Part shown: positions 15,255 through 24,200 of the stretch, piece after piece | Layout of the letters: every line of letters begins with the position of its first letter | Numbering within the stretch: the stretch's first letter is position 1 | NCBI GenBank assembly: GCA_035542775.1 | Contig: DATKKX010000186.1 | Coordinates: forward strand, 1 to 29,902 | Length of the DNA stretch: 29,902 bases | Direction of reading: 5' to 3' | Origin: DATKKX01 sp035542775 | Lineage (GTDB): Bacteria > Planctomycetota > Phycisphaerae > UBA1845 > UTPLA1 | Made by a program: the position numbers and the translations under genes | Notes under the pieces: generated by a model | What the model was told of the DNA's origin: nothing | Databases searched by the model: none | The model's input: only the letters and a program-made list of their open reading frames with translations

Positions 15255-15941
15255 ATGCTCCCCTTGGCTATGCCGCGCAGCGCTATGATCATCCTGATTA
15301 TTTCTGTGGCGATCTTCCTGGCGCTGTCGGTTCCCGTCTGCATGTATTACGGCAAACCTATCGTTCGTCCCGCCCAGCCGGACGAGGGCATCGCTCTTGG
15401 CGGTGATCTGCCCACGGGCTACATGGGCCTGCTCCGCGCCGCGGGATGGGATGAACGCGTGGGTGACGCCATTGCGCTCTGGGTATCCGTTGCCCGACAG
15501 GAGCTCATCGGCATCCAAAACGGCCGGGTCGTCTGCAGGTATCCCTGCTCGACCGCGGCCGCCGGCGCCGGAAGCCGGGTGGGCTCCTGGCAGACGCCGC
15601 TCGGCTGGCACGTCATCGACGAGCGCATCGGCGATGGGCTTCCGGTCGGAGCGATCTTCAAGGAGCGGAAATATACCGGACGTGTCTGGGACCCGGAGAA
15701 CAGGACCCACGACGATCTGATTCTCACCCGCATCATGTGGCTTCGCGGTCTGGAGCCGGGCCTCAACCTGGGCGAAGGCGTCGACTCGCACGCCCGTTTC
15801 ATTTACATCCACGGCACGCCGGAGGAGGACAGGCTTGGCACGCCGGCGTCGTTGGGCTGCATTCGCATGGCCAACCGCGATGTCGCCGAGTTATATGACC
15901 TAACCACGACCGGCACGCCGGTCTTGATCACTGAGTGGTGA
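15255..15941 (+). CDS. L,D-transpeptidase (YkuD family), membrane-anchored
   Basis: This is a predicted periplasmic or cell-wall enzyme that exchanges or forms 3-3 peptidoglycan cross-links, or links proteins to peptidoglycan. With start 15255 it has 228 residues. One membrane segment (IILIISVAIFLALSVPVCMYY, positions 12-32) anchors it. The YkuD domain includes STAAAGAGSRVGSWQTPLGW and ends IHGTPEEDRLGTPASLGCIRMANRDVAEL. Catalytic residues are His186 and Cys202, correctly spaced; the common SHGC is SLGC here, a variant seen in the family. The frame is open back to ATG 15093, but that would add a 54-residue Pro/Arg-rich stretch before the membrane segment. Met60 or Met65 of that frame are other possible starts, and no Shine-Dalgarno site decides. 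It is divergent from purM. Confidence 0.87.
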   Translation: MLPLAMPRSAMIILIISVAIFLALSVPVCMYYGKPIVRPAQPDEGIALGGDLPTGYMGLLRAAGWDERVGDAIALWVSVARQELIGIQNGRVVCRYPCSTAAAGAGSRVGSWQTPLGWHVIDERIGDGLPVGAIFKERKYTGRVWDPENRTHDDLILTRIMWLRGLEPGLNLGEGVDSHARFIYIHGTPEEDRLGTPASLGCIRMANRDVAELYDLTTTGTPVLITEW

Positions 15942-15984
15942 GCGCCGGCGGAAGCACGGCGCAGATGAGCCGCAACCAAAGTAG

Positions 15985-16006
15985 CGTCGGCCCCCCCTGG
16001 CCGACG
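15985..16006. repeat. Intergenic palindrome, GTCGGCC/GGCCGAC family, copy 2
   Basis: An 8-bp perfect stem CGTCGGCC/GGCCGACG with a CCCCCT loop, 43 bases after the L,D-transpeptidase stop. The core stem is identical to the copy at 807-825. It could act as a terminator, but the shared core in two unrelated gaps suggests a dispersed repeat. Confidence 0.5.
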
Positions 16007-16017
16007 TGGAACACGGG

Positions 16018-16044
16018 AAAATCTTCGCGCCCTGAGAAGATTTT
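16018..16044. repeat. AT-rich inverted repeat upstream of the serpin gene
   Basis: AAAATCTTC (16018-16026) and GAAGATTTT (16036-16044) form a perfect 9-bp inverted repeat with a 9-base GC-rich spacer, 56 bases before the serpin ATG. It could be an operator or a bidirectional terminator ending the L,D-transpeptidase transcript. The sequence alone does not decide. Confidence 0.45.
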
Positions 16045-16100
16045 GATCGTTTGTAGTACGGAGAAGTTCATGTCTCTAGGGCCAGTGAGAAAGGTGAGCC

Positions 16101-17333
16101 ATGAAGACCAGAAGCTGCCGCAAGACCGCCGGTGCCGTTTCCCTGTTCATCTTGGTGCTTGTCCCTCCGTTGTACGCCGATCAGGGCTCTCCGCCCTCCA
16201 AGCCGGACCCCAAGCTTGTCGACGGCAACACTCAGTTCGCCCTCGACCTCTACGCTCAACTGCGCAGCGGCGACGACAACATGTTTTTCTCGCCGCTGAG
16301 CCTGTCGACCGCGCTGGCGATGACTTACGGCGGGGCCCGCGGGGACACCGCCAAAGAAATGAAGCAGGCCCTGCATTTCGATCTTGAGTCGGCCCAACTG
16401 CACCCGGCGATGGCGGGGCTGCTGGGGGGCCTGGAGGCGCCCAAGGAGAAGGCTCCCTATCAATTGAACATCGCCAACGCCCTTTGGGTAGAACAGAGCT
16501 ACGGGCTCTTGCCCGATTTCGTGAAGCTTTGCCAGGACAACTACCAGGCCGTTGCGCGGCCGGTCGATTTCAAGACCGCCGCGGAGGCCCAGCGCAAGAT
16601 CATTAACGATTGGGTCGAAGAACGCACCAGCGGCAAAATCAAAGATCTCCTTCCCGCGGGCACCGTGGCCGCTGACACCAGGCTTGTGCTGACCAATGCC
16701 ATCTATTTCAAAGGCAATTGGAAGGAGCAGTTTGACCGCGCCAGGACCCGTGAAGCCCCATTCACGTTGACCAATGGAAAAACGGTAGTCGCCCCGATGA
16801 TGGGGCAGAAGTGCCACGTAGGCTACATGGAACAGCCGGACCTTCAGGTGGTGGAGATGCCGTACAACGGCGACGCTCTCAGCATGGTCATCCTGCTTCC
16901 TCGCAAGGTTGATGGGCTTGCGGATCTGGAAAGAACGCTGAATGCGCAAGCTCTTGGCGGCTGGATCGGGAAACTGCGCGCCCAGGAGCTCTACGTTGGC
17001 TTGCCTCGGTTTACCATGACCGCATCGTATCAACTCAATCCAAAGCTCCAGGCGCTGGGCATGCGTGACGCCTTCTCTCAAACTGCGGCGGATTTTTCAG
17101 GGATGAGCGGCAAACGAGATCTCTTCATTAGCGCAGTCGTTCACAAGGCGTTCGTGGACGTCAACGAGGAAGGCACTGAGGCAGCGGCAGCCACTGGTGT
17201 CGGGGCGGCGGCGAGGTCGATGCCCCCCTCGTTCCGCGCCGACCACCCCTTCATATTCCTCATCCGCGACACTCGCTCCGGCGGCATCCTGTTCCTTGGC
17301 CGCGTGATGAATCCCAAGGCGTCGCCGTCGTAG
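16101..17333 (+). CDS. Secreted serpin, inhibitory type, predicted P1-P1' Arg-Ser
   Basis: Serpins trap serine or cysteine proteases through a suicide reactive-centre loop. The 410-residue protein has a signal peptide (basic start, hydrophobic core FILVLVPPLYA, likely cleavage after YA). The serpin core includes NMFFSPLSLSTALAMTYGGA, VLTNAIYFKGNWKEQF, MPYNGDALSMVILLP and the C-terminal HPFIFLIRDTRSGGILFLGRV. The hinge DVNEEGTEAAAAT keeps the small residues needed for loop insertion, so an inhibitory mechanism is expected. Aligning the loop with alpha-1-antitrypsin (PMSIPPEVKFNKPF against ARSMPPSFRADHPF, equal length) places P1 at Arg372 and P1' at Ser373, which predicts trypsin-like targets. 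ATG 16101 has AAGGTG 4 bases upstream. It stands alone, downstream of the L,D-transpeptidase gene. No protease partner is adjacent. Confidence 0.95.
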   Translation: MKTRSCRKTAGAVSLFILVLVPPLYADQGSPPSKPDPKLVDGNTQFALDLYAQLRSGDDNMFFSPLSLSTALAMTYGGARGDTAKEMKQALHFDLESAQLHPAMAGLLGGLEAPKEKAPYQLNIANALWVEQSYGLLPDFVKLCQDNYQAVARPVDFKTAAEAQRKIINDWVEERTSGKIKDLLPAGTVAADTRLVLTNAIYFKGNWKEQFDRARTREAPFTLTNGKTVVAPMMGQKCHVGYMEQPDLQVVEMPYNGDALSMVILLPRKVDGLADLERTLNAQALGGWIGKLRAQELYVGLPRFTMTASYQLNPKLQALGMRDAFSQTAADFSGMSGKRDLFISAVVHKAFVDVNEEGTEAAAATGVGAAARSMPPSFRADHPFIFLIRDTRSGGILFLGRVMNPKASPS

Positions 17334-17379
17334 GGCGACTTCCGCAGGCTATCACGCGCGGGCGAGGCCCGCTCTGCTT

Positions 17380-17407
17380 TGCTGATTGCTGACTGCTGAT
17401 GGCTGAA
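17380..17407 (+). repeat. Heptamer tandem repeat (4 units)
   Basis: TGCTGAT, TGCTGAC, TGCTGAT, GGCTGAA run head to tail between the convergent serpin and cheW genes. They match the GGCTGAY units at 13851-13938. The last unit overlaps the A-run that serves as the cheW terminator U-tract on the other strand. Confidence 0.6.
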
Positions 17408-17472
17408 AAAACGGGTTCGCCATGCAGGCGGCGTGAAAGGCGGCAGCCTTTCGCAGCCCGCACAGCGAACCC
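17406..17472 (-). terminator. Intrinsic terminator of cheA-cheW, branched hairpin with U-tract
   Basis: On the minus strand, GGGTTCGC (17472-17465) pairs with GCGAACCC (17420-17413). One base later comes a run of six T (17411-17406). Inside the 44-base loop a second perfect hairpin forms (GAAAGGC/GCCTTTC, 17435-17452). It lies 60 bases after the cheW stop. An outer stem, an inner stem and a U-tract make a good intrinsic terminator. Confidence 0.7.
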
Positions 17473-17531
17473 TTCGTGCCTCACGCCCTCTCCGGAATTC
17501 CGCGGCCTCGCGGTTGGCGGAGGACCGCGGC

Positions 17532-18059
17532 TTATGCTTCGAGGCCCTTGCTGATCTCGACCAGGTCCTGGGCCGTCAGGACCTTGTCAATGTCCAGGAG
17601 AATCTTGACGTCCTCTTTCACCTTGCCCATGCCCAGGATGAAGCTGGTATCCACCGACGCCCCCAGCGACGGCGGCGGCTCGATGTTGGCGGTGGGGATG
17701 TCATGCACTTCCTGCACCGTGTCCACGATGATGCCCATCAGCATCCCGACGTCCACCACGATGATGCAGGTCTGATCGTTGTATTCGGCCCGCTTCAGGC
17801 CGAACTTCGAGCGCAGGTCGATCACCGGGATGACCTTGCCGCGGAGATTGATCACGCCCTGCACGAAGTCGGGCGTCTGCGGCACCTTGGTGATGTCCAT
17901 GATGCCGATGAGCTCGCGGACCTTCAGAATCTCGAGGCCGTACTCCTCGCCGTCCAGAAGGAAGGTCAGGTACTTGCCGCCGAGATCGGTCGTGGTGGCG
18001 ATCGATTCCGTCAGTGCCTCACGTTTGGTGGTCTTGGGGGCCTCGAGTGTTGCTTCCAT
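17532..18059 (-). CDS. cheW: Chemotaxis coupling protein CheW
   Basis: CheW links chemoreceptors to the CheA kinase at the inner membrane. The 175-residue protein has a short charged N-terminal extension and then a CheW domain: YLTFLLDGEEYGLEILKVRELIG, the conserved PDFVQGVINLRGKVIPVIDLRSKFG block, and CIIVVDVGMLMGIIVDTVQEV. It starts 12 bases after the cheA stop, and its Shine-Dalgarno site (TAGGAG) overlaps the cheA stop codon, so translation is probably coupled. It ends before the terminator at 17406-17472. No receptor, CheR, CheB or CheY gene is in the window, so whether it serves flagella, pili or another output cannot be told. Confidence 0.95.
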   Translation of the reverse strand: MEATLEAPKTTKREALTESIATTTDLGGKYLTFLLDGEEYGLEILKVRELIGIMDITKVPQTPDFVQGVINLRGKVIPVIDLRSKFGLKRAEYNDQTCIIVVDVGMLMGIIVDTVQEVHDIPTANIEPPPSLGASVDTSFILGMGKVKEDVKILLDIDKVLTAQDLVEISKGLEA

Positions 18060-18071
18060 CTTTGTCGTCTC

Positions 18072-20660
18072 CTAGGCGCTGACCGGGACTGGCTCGCCCC
18101 GATCCGCGGGTTGCTTGGTCTCGTCTTCATCCCTTCCCTGGTTCTTCTCGGATACGGCTTGCCGAGCTTCCGGCTCAGGGAGTTGCTCGGTGGTCTCGGA
18201 GACGCAGGTTGTCGCGTGGCTGACTGCGTGAACCGCGGCGAGACCGGAGATTTCCAGGATCAGGCCGACCCGGCCGTCACCGAGAATGGCGGCGCCGGCT
18301 ACGCCGCGAAGCCTCTCAAATCGATGCCCGAGCGTCTTGATGACCACCTGCTGCTGGCCGATCAGCTCGTCCACCACCAGACCGATCTGCCGGCCCTCGC
18401 AATGGGCAATGACGACCATGGCCTCGGTGGGATTCACCCGGCCGGTGAGCTTGAACAGTGACCCCAGTTGGATCAACGGGATCAGACGCCCGCGGACGTT
18501 GAGCACTTCGCCGCGGTGTTGCACCGTGGCGATCTTGTCCGCCGTGGGCCGCAGGGCCTGCTCGATGGCGATAGTTGGGATGATAAAGCGCTCCTCGCCC
18601 ACCTTGATGACCATGCCGTCGATGATCGCCAATGTGAGCGGCAGGCGGATGGTGAAAGCGCTCCCCCTGCCCAGCGCGGAGGCGATATCCACCCGGCCGC
18701 GCAGTTGCTCGATGTTCCGGCGGACTACGTCCATGCCGACGCCGCGGCCGGAGATATCGGTGACCTGGGCTGCCGTGGAGAAGCCCGGAGCGAAGATCAG
18801 AGCGTAGACCTGCTGGTCGTTCAGTTCCTCACCGGGCTGAACCAGCCCTTTTTCGATTCCCTTGGCGATGAGCACCTTGGGATCGAGCCCTTTGCCGTCA
18901 TCGCCGACTTCTATGACGATATTGCCGCCCTGATGCGAGGCCCGCAGATACACGTACCCGGTTTCCGGCTTTCCCGCGGCCCGCCGCACCTCAGGCAATT
19001 CAATGCCGTGATCCACCGCGTTGCGGACCATGTGGATCAGCGGATCGCCGATCTGCTGGATGACGTTCTTGTCCAGCTCGGTGTCCTCGCCGGTGATGGT
19101 CAGCTCCACCTGCTTGCCCGCCTTGCGGGCCGTGTCGCGGACCACTCGGGCCATCTTCTGGAAGGTCGGACCGATCGGCATCATCCGCATGGACATGGCC
19201 AGTTCCTGCACATTGCGGACGATCTTGCCGACCTGATCGACGTCCTTGGCCAGCTTGATATCGGTTGCAATCTTGCTGCTGGCGCCGACCAACGTCTGGG
19301 CGATGACCAGCTCGCCGACCATGTCGACCAGGCTGTCGAGCTTGCTGGTATCGATGCGGACGGATTGATCACCCGCACCCACGACGCCGGCGGGCATCGA
19401 CGCTCCGGTCTTCTTCTGGGTCTGCGGGCGGATCGCCTGACTGACCTGCTTCGGCGTGGTGGCCCCCATGTCGATGAGGATTTCGCCGGTCTTCTTGCTG
19501 GCACTCTCCTTCTGCTGGGCTTCCAGCGCGATCGCCACCACTTCCTTTGCGCAAGCCCCTTGCTCGACGAGGTTCTCGCCGACCTTGTTCGTCGCCGTCC
19601 CGGCGGCGGGCTGTCGAGCGCCTGGCTCGATGCGGCCGGCGATCACTCCTCGAAGCTTGGCGATGATTTCGGTGACCGGCGGCTGGAAGATTTCGCCGCC
19701 GCTCGAGTCGGCCAGAAACGCCGCGATGCCCTTGAGCTGGGCCTTGAGGACGTCGACGACATCGAACACCACGTCGATCAAACCCGGCGTCACTTGCCGC
19801 TTGCCCTTGCGGGCCTGATCCATCAGGGTTTCGGCCTCGTGGGTCAGGCACGTGATGTCTCGCAGGTTAAGGAAACCGGCCATTCCCTTAATGGTGTGGA
19901 AAGGCCGAAACAGATTGTCGATGCTGGTCTTGTCTTCCGGGGTCCGCTCGACTTCCAGCAGGGCGGCCTCGATCGCCTGAATGTGCTCATTGGCTTCCTC
20001 CAGGAAGCCTTTGACAAACTCCATTTCCTTAGCGTCGATCCTCTGCGGGACCTGCTCATAAGGAGCTTCCTCGGATGCAGGCTCCGGGTTCGAGGCTTCG
20101 GGGGCAGAGGCGGTCTGCACTGGCGGCGCAGCCGGGGAAGCTTCAGGCGTGTCGGCCGAGGGCAGAGGCGCCTCAAATGCCGCTGGCTGCGGCTCGACGA
20201 CCGCCGGCGATTCATCGACCGGCTGCTGCCCGGATGGCGTCGTAGTCGGCGCCTGAGCCGCCAGCTCGCAGGCTTCCGACTGCGGCTGGGGCTTCGCTGC
20301 CGGCTTGGATGTCTTGGAGGCTGCCGGATCCGTCGCGGCCGTGGACACGATCGAAGAGTCGGCGCCCAAGAGAGCGGCAAGCTTGGCTGTCGCGGCGATC
20401 ACCGAGGCGATCGTGGCGTCGGGGTCGGGCGCTTCTCCCAGGATGATTGCTTCCAGAAGCTGGGCTACCGACCGGGCTCGCTCCGGCAGGAACGACGAGG
20501 CCTTATCCTTGCTTTGGGCAGCTCCCTCCGCCATGGCCTCGCACCAGGAGTGCATTTTCGCCAGCGTGCCGAGGTCATCCTTCTCCACCGCTTTGGCTGT
20601 TTGTGACAACTGCCCTAGCAGTACGGGAATATCGTGTGGACGCTCTTGGCTGGTTGCCAT
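18072..20660 (-). CDS. cheA: Chemotaxis histidine kinase CheA with inserted GspE-N-like repeats
   Basis: CheA autophosphorylates on its HPt domain and passes phosphate to CheY-type regulators. With start 20660 it has 862 residues. Residues 1-110 are helical with no recognised domain, and 110-225 are a Pro/Ala/Glu-rich linker. The HPt domain (about 225-330) has phosphoacceptor His255 in FHTIKGMAGF. Residues 359-407 hold two copies of a GExLVEQG-type repeat (VGENLVEQGACAKEVVAIAL and TGEILIDMGATTPKQVSQAI) resembling the helical N-terminal domain of GspE. The dimerisation domain starts IDTSKLDSLVDMVGELV. The ATPase has HMVRNAVDHGIE, DDGKGLDP and SGRGVGMDVV. A CheW-like domain and a charged tail finish it. 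ATG 20660 has AAGG 4 bases upstream; a frame to 20777 adds unconvincing residues. It is cotranscribed with cheW. Confidence 0.95.
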   Translation of the reverse strand: MATSQERPHDIPVLLGQLSQTAKAVEKDDLGTLAKMHSWCEAMAEGAAQSKDKASSFLPERARSVAQLLEAIILGEAPDPDATIASVIAATAKLAALLGADSSIVSTAATDPAASKTSKPAAKPQPQSEACELAAQAPTTTPSGQQPVDESPAVVEPQPAAFEAPLPSADTPEASPAAPPVQTASAPEASNPEPASEEAPYEQVPQRIDAKEMEFVKGFLEEANEHIQAIEAALLEVERTPEDKTSIDNLFRPFHTIKGMAGFLNLRDITCLTHEAETLMDQARKGKRQVTPGLIDVVFDVVDVLKAQLKGIAAFLADSSGGEIFQPPVTEIIAKLRGVIAGRIEPGARQPAAGTATNKVGENLVEQGACAKEVVAIALEAQQKESASKKTGEILIDMGATTPKQVSQAIRPQTQKKTGASMPAGVVGAGDQSVRIDTSKLDSLVDMVGELVIAQTLVGASSKIATDIKLAKDVDQVGKIVRNVQELAMSMRMMPIGPTFQKMARVVRDTARKAGKQVELTITGEDTELDKNVIQQIGDPLIHMVRNAVDHGIELPEVRRAAGKPETGYVYLRASHQGGNIVIEVGDDGKGLDPKVLIAKGIEKGLVQPGEELNDQQVYALIFAPGFSTAAQVTDISGRGVGMDVVRRNIEQLRGRVDIASALGRGSAFTIRLPLTLAIIDGMVIKVGEERFIIPTIAIEQALRPTADKIATVQHRGEVLNVRGRLIPLIQLGSLFKLTGRVNPTEAMVVIAHCEGRQIGLVVDELIGQQQVVIKTLGHRFERLRGVAGAAILGDGRVGLILEISGLAAVHAVSHATTCVSETTEQLPEPEARQAVSEKNQGRDEDETKQPADRGEPVPVSA

Positions 20661-21258
20661 CGATCCTTCAAGCTCCTGTAGTGTCGCATCCTTTGCGAGG
20701 AGCGCAAATGCGACCCCGAACGGTGTTCCGAGGCGTGAATGCACAAATCCGCGCCTGTTTCCGCTGGCTCCCGACATAGGTTTTTCGGGCGGTTCAGAGC
20801 ATGCCTTGAGACTCCAGGAATCCTGGGAAAGCCTGGCGGGCGGGCGTCGTCGAGTCTGAAAAAAAGGCCGATTTGAGGCTGTGATTGCGTTATTGAAGTC
20901 GGCACATGCTGCCGGACCACACGAGTCGCGGCGGGTAGACGGTCAAGACAAGCTCCGGGCGGATAGACACGCCCGAGCGATCTGATCGCCGCCGGCCCAA
21001 GTGGGCGAGCATGCCGCTCTTCAGAAGTGGGCGAATATCGCAGCCCCTGTCGGCGCTGCTGCTTCTCGACCTCCTTGCACTCGGTGGTTCCCGGACGACG
21101 GATAAGAGATGTGGTCCGTTGTTGCACACCGCTGCTCCAGCGCCGGACGACAGCGGCACAATGTTCCTGTCACCCTTGAGCAACGCCTCGGTCCTCGTTC
21201 GGGCGGTGATGTCGCTGTCGATGCCCAGAACCAGCGGGTTACTCTTCAGCCGACCTCA
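20661..21258 (-). other. Intergenic region between hybrid kinase and cheA
   Basis: About 600 bases with no convincing gene. Open frames on both strands lack domain signatures. Right after the hybrid kinase stop, 21178-21240 encodes a PAS-tail-like peptide in the same frame. At 20861-20867, seven T on the minus strand lack a clear preceding stem. No flagellar-type (sigma-28) promoter for cheA was recognised. Confidence 0.5.
21178..21240 (-). pseudogene. Possible PAS/PAC domain fragment
   Basis: In frame with the hybrid kinase but after its double stop (TGA TGA), the minus strand reads NPLVLGIDSDITARTRTEALLK. This resembles the end of a PAS/PAC module (compare GILRDVSERKRAEDEL in the kinase itself). 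No upstream PAS core and no downstream kinase are attached, so it may be a remnant of a decayed or recombined sensor gene. The match is short and could be chance. Confidence 0.3.
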
Positions 21259-24200
21259 TCAGCAGTGTTCCTCGTCTGTCGACGACGGATGCGCATTCCT
21301 CGGCTTGAACCGACAGGCCGCTTGGCACGCATTTGCGAGCTTGCGGAGCTCCTCGGACACCTTCTCCAGACCGTTCGCTGCGTCGAACCCGGCCGTCAAG
21401 CGGGCAAGCAGATTGGCGACATGGTGCTGTTCGGCCGCGCCGCCGAGCTGCCGTAAGCGGCGAATCACCGCGGTCAATTCCTGGAGCGGTTCGGCCGACT
21501 CCGCATGCCTTACGGAATTAATTCGCGCCTCCAACTCCGCGAGAAGTGCAACCGCCTGATCGTGTTCTCCCTCGTGGCCGGTCGCAGTGGCGGTGTCAGC
21601 ATCCGGCTCGGCCCGCGAAGCATTCACCGGAGCCCATCTTCCGGTTAGATGCCGCTCAAGGACTCCAACCAAGGCATGGCGGCTGATCGGCTTGACAGCG
21701 TAGTCGTTGCAGCCGGCGTCAAGGCATCGGCGTCGATCGCCCGCCATGGCGTGGGCGGTCAAGGCCACGATTGGGCCGGTGTAACCGTGGTTGCGGAGCA
21801 CTAGGGTCGCCTCATAGCCGTCCATGCCCGGCATCTGCATGTCCATCAAGACCAGATCGAAGGGAGGAGTTGCCGCTTCCGTGCCGGGCTTCATGGTTGC
21901 CAGGACGGCATCCACGGCCTGTTCGCCGTTTTCGACCATGACGACATCGGCGCCGGCCCTCCTCAGCACGAAGGAAATGAACTGCCGGTTGTCCGGTCCA
22001 TCCTCCGCCAGGAGGACGCGGCAGCCGAGGCTGGAGACCGGCTTCCTCTGGGCGGGCCTCGGGGCGGTCTGCGCGGCCGCGGCGACCAGCTCGCTGGTCG
22101 GCTCGATCATCTTGATGCCGTCGACGGAACCCACCGCGATCGTCAGCCGGAACGTGCTGCCTTCACCGAATTCACTTTCCACGGTGATTTGTCCGCCGAG
22201 CATCTCCGCCAGCCGGCTGCTGATGGTCAGTCCCAGGCCAGTGCCCCCGAAGCGCCGGGCCATGGACGCATCTGCCTGAGTGAACGGCTGGAACAGTTTG
22301 GAGAGGTGCTCGGGCTTCAGTCCGACACCGGTATCAATCACATCAAACTGGAGGGATGGGCCTGGGGCGGGCCGATGTGCGAATTCGAGACCGGAGGGGC
22401 CGGGCCCATCTGGGCCGATAGCCGAGTCATCGTCCGTATTCGGCGAGGCTTCGCGATGGGGACCCGCCAATCGCCGGGCCGTGGGAGTCCCGCTGCCGGG
22501 CACAAAGCGCGTGACCAGCCGCACTTCTCCGAAATCAGTGAATTTGATCGCGTTCCCGATGAGATTGATGAGGATCTGTCGCAGTCGCATCGGATCGGTC
22601 TGGATCCTCTCAGGAACAGGACCTGCGTATTCGATTTTGATTGCCAGATTCTTGGCTTGCGCTCGCACGCTCATCAGCGAGGCGACTTCACTGACGATCG
22701 CGCACGGCGCGCACTCGATCGTCTCGGTCGTCAGCTTGCCGGCCTCGATTTTCGAAAGATCCAGAATGTCGTTGATGATGTCGAGGAGGAATCGTCCGTT
22801 CCGTCTGATGGTGTCGACATACTGCCGGTTCGTCGCTCGCTCGTCGCATCCGCTCCATCGAGGGCACTCCGAGCAGCACGTCAAGGATTCGTCAAGCAGG
22901 TCGGCGAAGCCCAGGATGGCGGACATGGGAGTGCGAATCTCATGGCTCATATTGGCCAGGAACTCGCTCTTGGCGCGGGTGGCGGCCTGCGCCGCCGCGG
23001 AGGCGGCTGCCAGTTCGCTGGAGATCAGCTTTTCCCGCTCCAGCGAGCGACAGAGGGCGGCGTTGTTGTCGCGAAGCTGTTCCTCGCGAAGGATGTCTTC
23101 GCTGACATCGCGTTCAATCGCCACGTACCCGGTGATTTCACCGTTTTCACCGGCGACGGGGGCGACTGTCACTGCCGCATGGTAAAGGGTTCCGTCCTTT
23201 CTGCGATTGGTCCGGCGTCCCGACCACACTTTCCCCGCCTTGGCCGCCTCGGTTATCTCGCGGCCGAGCGCGGGTCCCTCTCCGGCGTTCAGTAGAGGAA
23301 GCAGTTGGTGGCCGATCGCCTCCTCCTCGGTGTAACCGGTCACCACGGTGAACGCGGGATTGACGTTGGTGATCAGGCCATAAGCGTCCGTGAGCACTAC
23401 GGCATCGGCAGCAGCCTCAATGGCTCGCACCAGCCTTCGCTGCTGGGCCTCCGCCCGCTTCCGCTCGGTGATGTCCAGGATGACCGCCACCACACCGCCC
23501 ACCTGACCGTCCGGATTCAAGAACGCGGCCTTGATGAAGATCGCGTCCCCCATCGTGCCGTCAGGGAGGGGGATGGCGGCTTCGTAGCTTTGATGCCCCG
23601 CCCCTTGCAGCGCGCGGGTTGCCTGTTCGGCGTGGAGTTGGGCCATGTCGGGGGGCCAGAAATCGAAGATCGTCTTCCCTATGATTTCGGCCCTCGGCCG
23701 GTTGAGCAAGTGTTCGAAGGCGACGTTGCATCCCAGGTAACGGCCCTGGCCATCCTTGTAATAGACCGGGCTCGGGATGCTGTCTATGACCTTCTGGAGG
23801 AAGGCGTGTGCGGCCTTCAATTCGTCCTCTGCACGCTTGCGTTCGCTGACATCGCGGAGGATCCCCACAGCGTAGCGTTGGCCGGACAGCATGATGCCTG
23901 ATACCGAAAGCTCGACAGGGAACTCCTCCCCGCTCTTTCGCAGGGCCGTCAGGGCCGCAGTCTTCCCCAGGGCGGGACCTTCACCGGTCGCACAAAAACG
24001 GTCAACGCCTTTCTCGTATCCCTCTCGGTACTGAGGCGGCGCCAGCAGCGTGTGCAGATTGCGGCCCCGCACTTCATCCCAGGAATAGCCGAAAATGCGT
24101 TCCGCCGATTCGTTCCAGTAGGACAGTCGGCCTTCGTGATCCATCATGATGATGGCGTCCAGGGCCCGGGTGGTGATGCTGCGGAAAAGCTCTTCCGATT

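Noticed and set aside
18468..20606. A 712-codon plus-strand frame opposite cheA.
   Set aside because: cheA on the other strand has all kinase motifs; this frame is rich in Asp, His, Arg and Leu with no domain, as expected for an antisense shadow in GC-rich DNA.
21108..21118. The 11-mer AGATGTGGTCC occurs both here and near 29420 in another non-coding region, suggesting a repeated element.
   Set aside because: Similarity does not extend clearly beyond 11 bases, and one such match between two gaps of this size is expected by chance fairly often.
20615..21127. A 170-codon minus-strand frame between the hybrid kinase and cheA.
   Set aside because: It overlaps the cheA start, is rich in Arg, Pro and Ser as expected of out-of-frame GC-rich DNA, and shows no family signature.
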